Below are positions 23,686-33,705 of a DNA stretch of 64,000 bases, one piece after another. Positions within the stretch are counted from its first letter, which is position 1, and the number at the start of each line of letters is the position of its first letter. The notes under the pieces are model-generated. The model ran no database searches. It was not told the origin of the DNA and saw nothing but the letters and a program-made list of their open reading frames with translations. A program made the position numbers and the translations under genes. The stretch comes from Chaenocephalus aceratus (lineage: Eukaryota; Chordata; Actinopteri; Perciformes; Channichthyidae). The DNA lies in the NCBI GenBank assembly GCA_023974075.1, contig JAMFTG010000044.1:124001-188000 (forward strand), given 5' to 3'.

Positions 23686-24400
23686 CTAATAGTCTTTAGA
23701 GAAAGTGTCAATGTCTGACTCGTCTATGTCTGACTCATCTGAGTCGTCAAGAGCTTCAGCCAAGCGCTTCTCGCCAGCAGCCACATTCTCTGCCTCAAGT
23801 CCGAGCTCGTCAGATATGGCCTCCTGGCGCACATTCTCCTCCTGCTCGGCTTCCTGATCCATAAGAACCAGGTCTTCATAGAGGTCGTCCCGTATCTCCT
23901 GCTCCTTCTGCCACGGGGGGCCCTCAATGGAGGAAAACATCAGGCGGCTGAGCGGTTCAGTACCCAGACAGGAACGCCAGTCGTTCTTCACCCTCTTCAT
24001 GCAGCTGAACCCCCGCTCACACACTGCAGTGTTGACTGCCAGAACAAGGTATATTTCAAACAGTATTGACAGCCCCTTATACTGTTTGCATCTCTCAGTG
24101 TCACACAGGATGCCAGAGAAGATCTGTGGCATTCGAAGTGTGCGGGCTGCTGCATAACTCGTGTAGAGGATGAACTCAGACTGCAGCATTTTAGTTGTAA
24201 CACTGTGCTCGTCCATCAGGGGCTGATAATGCTCACAGATATCAGCAACGTCTTGTTGCCATAGGCAGCCAGATCCTGTCTGTCAGAGGGCCATACCTAT
24301 GACTTTCTTCCGGAGAAAGAGAATCTGCCCTTCGTTGACATACTTGAGTCCCCTCATAGTCTCTGGCCTTCTGAATTCTCTCTTCTTCTGACTGGGATTC
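23686..24400 (-). pseudogene. hAT transposase C-terminal fragment (ZNF862-like)
   Basis: The open frame 23686-24216 and its in-phase upstream part, interrupted by TGA at 24283-24285, encode a C-terminal hAT dimerisation region: YKGLSILFEIYLVLAVNTA, then CERGFSCMKRVKNDWRS and LSRLM. An acidic Glu/Asp-rich tail follows. The style matches ZNF862-like domesticated hAT proteins, but the N-terminal zinc finger and catalytic core are absent here. The stop and truncation make it a pseudogene. Upstream of 24400 similarity ends at a G-rich tract. Confidence 0.75.
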
Positions 24401-24544
24401 TCTTTTTTCGGGGGGGGGTTTATTCCAAAACCCTATGGAGAAATTGCATTGCTTTTTATCGAAGGAACCGGACGTGGTAAAAATGCTAACTTACTTCCGG
24501 GTTTTAGGACGCGTCACTGCGGTTCTCTATGGGCCTACATGTAA

Positions 24545-25530
24545 CAGCGTTACGTAATCAGAATACAAAAATCAAGTAGGCTAACTGTATTCAGCTGGCG
24601 TTACATTTGAAAAACGAGTAATCTGATTACAGTTACTTTCGTAAACCTGAAGTGAATACATTTTGGAATACTTATTGGAATTATTGGTGGAAAAGGTTCC
24701 TCACAAAATGTAATATTCATTACCGGAAGAACTGTGTGCACACTGCACAGCGCTGCAGCTTGTCTGTGAGCGAGAGAGAGATGCAGCGTGTCTGTGAGGC
24801 CCCGCCCCCGCACGCAGATGAGAGAGAGAGATGCAGCGTGTCTGTGAGGCCCCGCCCCCGCACGCAGAGAGAGAGAGAGATGCAGCGTGTCTGTGAGGCC
24901 CCGCCCCCGCACGCAGAGAGAGAGAGAGATGCAGCGTGTCTGTGAGGCCCCGCCCCCGCACGCAGAGAGAGAGAGATGCAGCGTGTCTGTGAGGCCCCGC
25001 CCCCGCACGCAGAAGAGAGAGAGATCTCTTTTAAAATATATTGAAAGTTAGAAACGGAGATGGTTAGATAAAATGTTCAAGATAACGTTTATGTAGCATT
25101 TCTTTATTGTCGAGATGATGACATTTCATAACGGGATGAAATCAAAGTGAACGGCCTGCTGCTGCTGAAGGCATGGGGCAAGTGACTGGAACAGTTTTAA
25201 AAGTTATTACATCTTTTCAGATAATAAATAATAATGATAATTCATTCTATTTAGGGCGCCTTTCAAAGCACCAAGGACACCTTACAATTCATAACATATT
25301 CTAAGGAAAGGTTTTAAGACAGGACAAAGAATGCAGTCCGGGTGATGTTTTTTATGTGGGTGCAGATGAGAGAGCTGTCAGAATGACACCAAGACGTTGT
25401 GTTTGAGTTCTTGATGAGCCATTAAAACAGTAAAATACAGTAAAATACGTGTTTGTTCGCCAAAACATACCCATCTGTTATGGAAAAATAAAGTATTCCA
25501 AAAGTAATCTGCCACCGGTACCGGCGGGGA
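24545..25530. mobile_element. hAT-like MITE region enclosing a minisatellite
   Basis: Near the left, GTAATCTGATTACAGTTAC and TTTTGGAATACTTATTGG occur; near the right, AAAGTATTCCAAAAGTAATCT is their approximate inverse. This is a common fish MITE end pattern. No clean target duplication was found, so ends are approximate. Confidence 0.5.
24780..25015. repeat. GC-box-rich minisatellite, 5 units of 47-50 bp
   Basis: Five units start at 24780, 24830, 24879, 24928 and 24975, each GATGCAGCGTGTCTGTGAGG then CCCCGCCCCCGC, separated by GA runs of varying length. Each unit holds a GC box (GGGGGCGGGG on the minus strand). Frames on both strands are repeat artefacts. Confidence 0.95.
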
Positions 25531-25546
25531 TTGTCGTTAGCTTCTG

Positions 25547-26600
25547 ATGCGCAGAAGAAAAATCAGGCCCACCCTAAAGTACATGTCTGCCTACGCTACT
25601 GCCGTGAAGCACACAGAATGGGCAGTTAAGTGCTTTGAAGACTGGCGTCAGGATCATTCTATGGTCAGACTTTCAGACGTCGACAAAACAGCAGTTCAAT
25701 AACATCTCGAGATTTTTTTGCAACTGTCAGAAACGGTAAAGGCGAACTATACGGCCTGAAGAGCTATATCGGTCTACGTGCTGGACTCAACCGGCACATA
25801 CATGACCCACCCCTCAGTCTGTCCTGGTCCCTCCTCAAAGACACCGAGTTCACAACTTGCAACTTGTGTTCATCGGCGTTGAGAAAGAAGGGACTCGACA
25901 CTTCAGTCCATCACTCTTCCATAACAGAAGATGACTTCAAAGCTATCAAGCAAGTACTTGATCCAAAAACTCCGGAGGGGCTAGTGAACAAAGTGCGGTT
26001 TGAGGGTAATCGGCTGCTCAAACTCTCGTCTTTCACCTCAAACAGACGACAACGGGCTTAAGTATGCAACGCTGACGTTCAATGAGCACACAAAGAACCA
26101 CAACGACCCGCAGGCGAGAAATAAAGAGAGCACAAGGGGATTTATGTGTGAACTGCCTGGTGATCCTCTCTGCCCCGTTTCTTCGTTCCTCCTACCCCCG
26201 GACGCACCTGCCTTTTATCTACACCCGAGAAGACAAGTGAACTGCGATGTCGACAATGTTTGGTAAATGATGTGTCGTGCATATTATTTTAATAGATTAG
26301 GATAGCTACTAAACATCATGCTTTGTTACAGGTTCACTCGAGAGCCAATGGGCAAGCAAGCAGGAACACAGCAGAAACACACCAACCTGCCTCCGCAGTA
26401 CCGCCATTCAGAAGCTTTCTGAGGCGGGTCTTGAAAGCAGAGACATGATGACCGTTAGTGGCCGCGGTGTGAAAGCTCTCTCCAGAGCTACTGGAAGCCG
26501 AATCTCGGGGCCCGGAGAAAGTGGAGCAATATTTTCGCCACGCCGAGCAACAGCCAGAACAACCTCAGCCGAGTACAAGTAACCTCGTAAGCCATTCTGC
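25547..26600 (+). pseudogene. Crypton-like tyrosine recombinase remnant
   Basis: A first frame from ATG 25547 (YATAVKHTEWAVKCFEDWR) stops at TAA 25700. Another phase continues with GLKSYIGLRAGLNRHIHDPP, a feature of Crypton-derived proteins (KIAA1958, QRICH1, ZMYM type). Then TPEGLVNKVRFEGN, a frame change near 26045, YATLTFNEHTKNHND, and GDPLCPVSSF. A 69-nt intron with GT and AG ends (26263-26331) lies in-frame after DNVW. LRSTAIQKLSEAGLESRDM and TVSGRG follow, where active family members have an HxxR box and SGH. The His of SGH is replaced and the final Tyr region is lost. Several frame changes make it inactive. The family is recalled, not searched. Confidence 0.7.
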
Positions 26601-26609
26601 GAACACCCG

Positions 26610-27255
26610 ACGCGAAGCTTAAATACAACATATTGGTTGATAAGTGTCATCTTTTGCTCCAAGCCGTCTTGAGGATATACGTCTATGTTGTCTTTTCAAT
26701 CTATACATCTATCGCATCCTGGGAGAGGGATTCCTCATCCGTCACTCTCCAAGGTTTTTTCGGGAGTTTTTCTTTTTACAAAGAGAGACGCTCAGGACAG
26801 GTGTCCTATTCTGTACACACTGAAAAAGCAACCTGAGAAAAAAAGTGTAATTTGTGACATGGGGTTTTATAAATAAAATGCGATGGTTGTTTGGCCTAAT
26901 GCGATCCACATGCATCTGTTTGAGCCAGAGAATAGAATTCGAGGATAGCCCGTTTAGATTTTCGGAGAATGTATTATATTGCTCTCCAAATAAACTGTTT
27001 ATCTGCATTCAACCAAAATCTGATGGCGAACCAACATGCTTTAATACATGCAGAAGACATAGGATGGTTCCTCCACTCTGAACTGCTGGAGCTGTACTGA
27101 CTACATATGACTTCTTACCGCAACACCAGTACTCCCAACAAAATGCTTCGGTGCCTCCTTTTGTTGAATGTGGAATAAGTGTTGGACTTTAATAATCAAA
27201 GATGAGGATACTCACGAGACCCCGAGTGAGCACTTGTTTTTTTTAAGAGCGCAGC
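26610..27255. other. No gene recognised; possible repeat tail
   Basis: The segment 26715-26880 (GGGAGAGGGATTCCTCATCC, then a T-rich tract and ATAAATAAAAT) resembles a common fish repeat tail. No coding function recognised. Confidence 0.4.
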
Positions 27256-27261
27256 CTCTTT

Positions 27262-28943
27262 TGGCGCGTTTCCACTGCAGGCCTCGCTCGGTTTGGTTTG
27301 GCCTTGTTAGGCCCGGCTCACTTTTATGCTGCGCTTCCATTACAGTTTAGGAACTGGGGTAGTTACTATAGTAACGCAGTGTAGGCGGGCGATCAGCTTT
27401 TTGGCGGGCGGAGCGAGGCTGCATACAACTGCCGTGACGTCATCTTCAATGCGACACAACACACACAACAACAATGGAGGATGTGTAAGCCATCGTGTCC
27501 TTGCTTCTTGGTATGTGGTTTTTTTATCACAGCAAGAAGGAAAACTTTGTTTCGGAAAAGGCTGCTTATAGCAAGACGTGATACAGAAGAAGCTGAGGGG
27601 AGACTTACGGCAATCGTACAACGCGGCAGAGACGACTCCAGGATGACGACGCTACTCGGTAAGTTCACGCTCACTATACGACCAAAGTGTTTCAAGTATT
27701 TAATTAATTGTAGCTACGACTTCTACATGTATGCTTTTGTGTATTTCAGAAGTTAGGTTGCCGCCGCAGACCATGTGTTTGGATGCTTGACCGAGTGGTG
27801 GGGTGTGATTGTTCCATCTTTCTCACGCACTCAGCGGAGAACTTCAGGATGTCTGAGGAAACCTACATCTACCTGTGCGACAAACTGCGGCCAGCGATGA
27901 GAGACAGGACACAACATTCCGCGAGTACCTCTAAAGAAGATGGTGGCCATCGCGCTGTGGAAGCTTGCGACCGGCTCAGAGTACAGAAGCATTGGACATC
28001 TCTTCGGAGTGAGCAACACCACCGTGTGCGATACCTCTGTGCCGCTGCAGAGGCGTTGTTAGTACCGGAACTAATTCGTTCACCAGACCGGGAGCAGTTT
28101 TCAGAAATGGCTGCCGACACTGAGAACCGGTGGGGGCTCCCTCAGTGTGTAGGTGCTATCGATGGATCACACAGACCCATCTTGGCACCACAGGAATACC
28201 ACTGCGACTATTTCAACCGGAAAGGCTGGCACTCCATCGTCCTTCAGGGAGCTGCAGATGGAAAGGGACATTTCTGGAATGCCTGGGAGCTTGCATGACG
28301 CTCGGGTTTTGAGGCTGTGGGAGTTGGCCAGTCGTGGCAACTACTTTCCACCTTGCACCAGGGACATTGGTGGGGTGAATGCTGGCTATTACATCCTGGG
28401 AGACGATGCCTATCCCTTGCAAAGCTGGCTCATAAAAACGTTCCCTGACGGCTGACGGCAGAACATGTGATCTACAACAAGAGAATGTGCAGCACGGGTA
28501 GTGGTAGAAAACGCTTCGACTGAAGGGAAGGTGGCGTTGCCTCATGAAAAGAAATGACTGTGATGTGAAACTTGTGAAATCCATGGTGCTGACATGCTGT
28601 GCTCTGCGAGAGTCGTGGAGAGGCCTATGACGATGGGTGGGATGCAGCAGCAGCAGAGCCTGGGGTAGCAGTGGCTCAAGGCGCAGAGGAGGAGGGCACT
28701 GACATACGAGAGGGTTTGATGCGCTACCTGAATAGCTAAATATTCATTGTATACAGGAAACTTGAATGTTCTGGTTCATAACATCATCAGTGATATACAT
28801 TTCTTGTGTTTGTAATTATAGACACGACATTGAAAGATTGTGGGCCATTAAGGCTAGTGACGTTTTGTTTTTATTATTACTACATTGTATTGAACATAAA
28901 TACATATTTTCTCTTTCACATGTGTTTGTCAAATGATTTAAAC
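27262..28943 (+). mobile_element. Harbinger element, copy 1
   Basis: The left side starts GGCGCGTTTCCACTGCAGGC, a Harbinger-type terminus. A short first exon, an intron and a HARBI1-like second exon follow. The copy is collinear with 29680-31300 until about 28943. A right-hand terminal inverted repeat was not recognised, so the 3' boundary is the point where the two copies stop matching. Confidence 0.7.
27471..28455 (+). pseudogene. HARBI1-like (DDE_4) transposase, copy 1, broken
   Basis: Exon 1 begins at ATG 27474 but reads TAA at the fifth codon, where copy 2 has GAA. An extra T in the T-run near 27520 then shifts frame. The donor GTAAGT near 27660 and the acceptor TTTCAG near 27750 are kept. 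Exon 2 has RMSEETYIYLC, then an out-of-frame middle, then the catalytic block CVGAIDGSHRPI...YFNRKGWHS...LQGAADGKGHF intact (frame 27783-28298). A further shift precedes LHDARVLRLWEL and YILGDDAYPLQSWLIKTFP. Multiple lesions make it inactive. In Harbinger families such a transposase works with a Myb-like partner; none is seen here. Confidence 0.85.
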
Positions 28944-29679
28944 CAAAAAATGTTATCAGAATTGAGTATTTAGTAAATATTTGATTTTCAAGCACTAGTA
29001 AGTACTTCCCCAAAATAAGAACATTTGAGCAAATATAAAAGTAAATACGTATGATCTCTTATCCCCCTTCTCTTTCTGTTTTTTCTAAATACCCCCTTCC
29101 AGTTTATTTGTAAAAGAAAATCTTTGTCTTTAAGTAATGTGTCAGTTACCAAATAATGTTTTAGAGGACCTCAAGCAAGCAAACTCAATTCCTTGCTTTA
29201 GATCTCTTCTTAAAATTAACTTTTTTCTGATGGGATTTTTCCTAACTGATGGTGTTTCTTATTGCTTTAGAAACTCATGTATGTTTATATCTCTAGATCT
29301 CAATTGGGCTATTTTTACAATTGTGATATTGTAGGCTTTTGTTTTTTAAAGATCCACACATATTATTAGCAATGGTATTAGTTGTAGCCTATTTTTATTT
29401 AGGAAAAATATGGGCCTATAACTTCTGCCTCATGTGAACCTGCGTTTTTGTTCTGTTGATTTAAAGCCCTTTAATTAACATTTCAGTTTATGATTGGATT
29501 CCAAAACTGTAATGTTGTGTGTGAGTGGCAACCCAGTGACTTTGTTTACATGCTCACGAAAATCAGTTTGTTAATCAGATGATGGCAGGAAAAACGTGTA
29601 TTCAGCTAAAACATGTACATCGCTGCAGTTATTGAAACGGTTTGCAGAGTGGCTTCGACAGGCCGGGGAGTGTTACGAT
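28944..29679. other. Spacer between Harbinger copies, no gene recognised
   Basis: AT-rich sequence unique within the window. It holds only short frames and no terminal repeats. Confidence 0.5.
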
Positions 29680-31300
29680 TCTCGCTCGGTTTGGCCTTGT
29701 TAGGCCCGGCTCACTTTAATGCTGCGCTTCCATTACAGTTTAGGAACTGGGGTAGTTACTATAGTAACGCAGTGTAGGCGAGGCGAGCAGCTTTTTGGCG
29801 GGCGGAGCGAGGCTGCATATACAACTGCCGTGACGTCATCTTCAATGCAACAAAAACACACAACAACAATGGAGGATGTGGAAGCCATCGTGTCCTTGCT
29901 TCTTGGTGTGTGGTTTTTTATCACAGCAAGAAGGAAAACTTTGTTTCGGAAAAGGCTGCTTATAGCAAGACGTGATACAGAAGAAGCTGAGGGGAGACTT
30001 GTGGCAATCGTACAACGCGGCAGAGACGACTCCAGGACGACTCAACGACAACGCTACTCGGTAAGCTAACATTCGCTAACTAGCAATGTGTTTCACGCTC
30101 ACTATACGACCAAAGTGTTTCAAGTATTTAATTAATTGTAGCTACCACTTTTACGTTTAAAATATGTATGCTTTTGTTTGTGTATTTCAGAAGTTAGGTT
30201 GCCACCGCAGACCATGTGTTTGGATGCTCGACCGAGCAACCGAGTGGTGGGGTGTGATTGTTCCATCTTTCACACGCACTCAGTGGAGAACTTCAGGATG
30301 TCTGAGGGAACCTACGTCTACCTGTGCAACAAACTGCGGCCAGCGATGGAGAGACAGGACAACAAACACAGGACACAACATTCCACGAGTGTATACCTCT
30401 AAAGACGATGGTGGCCATCGCGCTGTGGAAGCGTGCGACCGGCTCAGAGTACAGAAGCATTGGACATCTTTTCGGAGTGAGCAACACCACCGTGTGCCGG
30501 TGTGTGCGAGACCTCTGTGCCGCTGCAGAGGCGTTGTTGGTACCGGAACTAATTCGTTCACCAGACCGGGAGCAGTTTGCAGAAATGGCTGCCGACACTG
30601 AGAACCGGTGGGGGCTCCCACAGTGTGTAGGTGCTATCGATGGATCACAGACCCATCTTGGCACCACAGGAATACCACTGCGACTATTTCAACCGGAAAG
30701 GCTGGCCCTCCATCGTCCTTCAGGGAGCTGGAGATGGAAAGGGACATTTCTGGAATGTGTTTGCAGGAATGCCTGGGAGCATGCATGCGCTCGGGTTTTG
30801 AGGCTGTGGGAGTTACCCAGTCGTGGCAACTACTTTCCACCTTGCACCAGGGACATAGGTGGGGTGAATGCTGGCTATTACATCCTGGGAGACGATGCCT
30901 ATCCCTTGCAAAATTGGCTCATAAAAACGTTCCCTAAAACGTGAAACTTGTGAAATCCATCTGACATGCTGCGCTCTGCGAGAGTCGTGGAGAGGCCTAT
31001 GACGATGGGTGGGATGAGCCTGGGGTAGCAGTGGCTCAAAGTGCAGAGGAGGAGGGCACTGACATACGAGAGGATTTGATGCGCCACCTGAATATTCATT
31101 GTATTCAGGAAACTTGAATGTTTTGGTTCATAACATCAGTGATATACATTTCCTGTGTTTGTAATTATAGACACGACATTGAAAGATTGTGGGCCATTAA
31201 GGCTAGTGACGTTTTGTTTTGTTTTTATCATTACTACATTGTATTGAACGTAAATACATATTTTCTCTTTCACATGTGTGTTTGTCAAATTATTTAAGCA
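29680..31300 (+). mobile_element. Harbinger element, copy 2 (5'-truncated)
   Basis: The match to copy 1 begins at CTCGCTCGGTTTGGCC, about 20 bp inside the terminus of copy 1, and runs to about 31300. The terminal repeat itself is missing on the left. Confidence 0.75.
29873..30944 (+). pseudogene. HARBI1-like (DDE_4) transposase, copy 2, broken
   Basis: Exon 1 starts at the ATG of 'ATGGAGGATGTGGAAGCC' (about 29871) and is open for about 63 codons to a donor GTAAGC at 30061. Exon 2 opens after TTTCAG near 30190 with PPQTMCLDARP and RMSEGTYVYLCNKLRPAM. A frame change leads into the frame 30324-30944, which holds ATGSEYRSIGHLFGVSNTT, a helix-turn-helix region that copy 1 has lost. CVGAIDGS then shifts, so the central catalytic block is out of frame. 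YILGDDAYPLQNWLIKTFP is again open. The lesions differ from those of copy 1. Confidence 0.85.
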
Positions 31301-31485
31301 CGGCTCCCAGAGCTGTTCTTCATGAAATCCCAGAAGGATGAAGTGCTCTGACAAACAATGCCATCTTTGCGCAAAATGATTACACAGGAATGAAAAGTCA
31401 ATAAATAAACGTGTTGTTAAAACTTTTTTTTTTTCGGGCCACCACCCGCCCAAGTATATTTCAGATCGGTGGGAAACACTGTCAC

Positions 31486-32170
31486 ATCAACATATTCACA
31501 TGGGAGTAAACCCGTACAGCTGTGTAGAGTGTGGGACAACTTTCACTCAATCAAGTGATCTCAAAGCACGTGTTCACTCAGGACAAAACCCATAGTGGTT
31601 TTAAGAGTCTTGGAACAAATAAAAGCACTTCACTTAATGGTGTAAGCATGCTACTTTAACATACAGTAGTTTGGCATTAGAGTGCATCAAAATACACAGT
31701 TCCAGCATATTGATCTGTCTGGTGCTAAAAGTGTTACCATCCATGCAAAAACAATAAATGCAAAATATTGTTGATTTAGAGGTGGAACGGCACATCAGCT
31801 TTTACGGCACAGGGGGTAACCTGGACCCATGATAAAGGGGTTACTTTGTTATGTCGTTCTCTGGTGCCATCACTTTGGGCTTCAATGTTTGGTTTCAAGA
31901 AGATGAAACAGCTGCTCCACCAGCGGAGAACACACCCACCGCAAAAAAAAAAAATGTAACTTTAAAAAAAGAAAAAAATTCCCCTTTCCCTCAAACTTTG
32001 CGTGCCCCAAAGTGAGAAAAAACGTACTGGTGTGAAGAGTGTGGGACAACTTTCACAAGTGAAGTAAAGTGTTAAAGCAGAAAGTTTAATACAGCGTATT
32101 TCAGGTATATTCATTTTATTATGTCACCTGATATATAAGAAGTGTGTTAAATTTGAATGGACAAAGTAAA
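31486..32170 (+). pseudogene. Zinc-finger module, fragmentary copy C
   Basis: C2H2 finger fragments (YSCVECGTTFTQSSDLKARV near 31523 and YWCEECGTTFTSE near 32025) surround a short piece also found at 43780-43890 and 47030-47140. Compared with copies A (42028-44500) and B (45480-48290) the order is shortened and a foreign segment is spliced in at 31949-32005. Finger spacing and the linker HTGEKP-like words are partly kept, but no continuous frame exists. Confidence 0.65.
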
Positions 32171-32270
32171 TGTTTTTATGAAACCCTGAGGGTGAATTTT
32201 AAAATGAATTAAATATGACAATTCTCCCATAACTAATGACGAGGGATCAACTAATATTTTTATACTCACC

Positions 32271-32284
32271 GCATATGACTTGTT
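32271..32284. repeat. 14-bp direct repeat, left flank
   Basis: GCATATGACTTGTT directly precedes the terminal inverted repeat at 32285 and recurs directly after the right terminal repeat, at 49347-49360. Confidence 0.85.
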
Positions 32285-33021
32285 ATACACTGTAAAAAAA
32301 GGCTGTAGATTTTACGGTGTAAAACGGTCAAACCACGACAGTAAAAGACCGTAAACTCAAAATTGGTTGAATACAGTTTATGTAACAGTAGAAGACCGTA
32401 TATATATCTGTCAAAACAATAATTTGTACCTATCTTTTCTCCACTGTTAAATACTCTTGCACTGTGTTTATAACAAAAATATACTGTAATATATATAACA
32501 GCCAACACTGTAATTGTTTTAATGTATATGTCATTTTGCTTTCCTTTTTTGTTAAATATACATTATGTCACTGCTAAATACACAAACCATGATTTGCTGT
32601 ACAACTGTGAAACCCTATTCCATTCCTATGAGCAAAAACAATACATCAGAATGTATCATTTTTTAAATGATGAGTACATTATGATGGAAAATATGACAAA
32701 TTAATCATACAGCTTAATACATGTTCTTAATATATATTTGTATTAATAATCAGTTATTCTTCTAATTTTTTTTTTGTATTTATCTTTTGTTTGTCATTCA
32801 TTACATTCATTGTGTGTTCTGTTATAAACATTCTTAACACAATATTAAACAGTAAACATATTTTAAAGTGATTTCTGTCTTTATAATATTATATAATTTT
32901 TAACAGTAATATGAACAATTAACATGTTTTTAGCATTTTTGAAAGCTACTTATATATAATATTCAACAGTAATATTAACAACATATTTATATTCATATAT
33001 ATAAACAACAGTATTTGCTGC

Positions 33022-33025
33022 ATCC
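33022..33025. repeat. 4-bp target duplication of the provirus, left
   Basis: ATCC precedes the LTR end here and recurs at 36029-36032 directly after the other LTR end. Length fits retroviral integration. Confidence 0.65.
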
Positions 33026-33514
33026 TGTTATGGAAATCTAGGACCCAACACAGCGCTTGAGAGTACAAGTCAAATGATCAAAACAAATAAATGGTGAATC
33101 AAGCAAAGCTGTCTTTTGGTTATTTATTTGAAGCTTCAAACAAACCATACAATAATATAATAATGTCACAAGTCGCACAGAGTATAGGATAGTCTGCGTG
33201 AGAGTGCGCAGATCAATGGAAAGACAAAGGTTATATAGAAAAGGAGTGGGAAAGAGAACAATCTGGGTTCACACAGTCAGATTGTTGATGAGACACCCAG
33301 TGGCCTTGAGTAGATAGCATAACGGTTCTCAGAGCAGGGAAGTTCGTGATGTGTCTGACTGAGTCTCTTAGTAGCCAAAGCAGCTCTTTGGCCTTGAAGG
33401 AGAGGAAGCAGAGATATATAATAATAGTAAGAATATATCAGGAAATGAGAAGCATTTGGTTTAAGCATATGAAAGAAATAAGAAAAGGATAATAAAATAA
33501 AAATTTCCACTACA
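33026..33514 (-). repeat. Complete 3' LTR
   Basis: On the minus strand the LTR starts TGTAGTGGAAAT right after the polypurine tract and ends CCATAACA. A TATATAA box lies at 33231-33237 and an AATAAA signal at 33123-33128 (both on the minus strand), giving a U3-R-U5 order. The length of 489 bp is ordinary for a vertebrate retrovirus. Confidence 0.85.
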
Positions 33515-33527
33515 TTCTCCCCTTTTG
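33515..33527 (-). other. Polypurine tract
   Basis: Minus-strand AAAAGGGGAGAA immediately precedes the TG of the LTR. This fixes the LTR start and the orientation of the provirus. Confidence 0.8.
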
Positions 33528-33705
33528 ATCATACTTGATCAATAGAAAAAACAAATGATAGGATAGACTGATATAACACATCAATGAATACACTCCATCG
33601 CTGGTTTAAGTAAACACATCACAAATATATCATAGAAAACTGGCTGTTTTTGTGGAGGACAGACTCCAATATAATGTAAGCATAAGAGAGGAGATACACA
33701 CATGA

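Larger units (their letters stand above)
22811..24420 (-). mobile_element. Partial hAT element with transposase C-terminus
   Basis: The left end CATTGGTCGGCAACAGGCGG looks like a hAT terminus and directly abuts the target duplication of the preceding hAT. Purine-rich and 22-bp tandem repeats follow, and then a minus-strand transposase fragment. The opposite end was not found, so the right boundary is arbitrary. Confidence 0.55.

Noticed and set aside
24601..25008. A 135-codon repetitive protein
   Set aside because: It is open only because the minisatellite unit lacks stops in these frames.
27471..30944. A working HARBI1 host gene
   Set aside because: Both copies carry several frame changes, one has an early nonsense codon, and a transposon terminus and tandem repetition are present.
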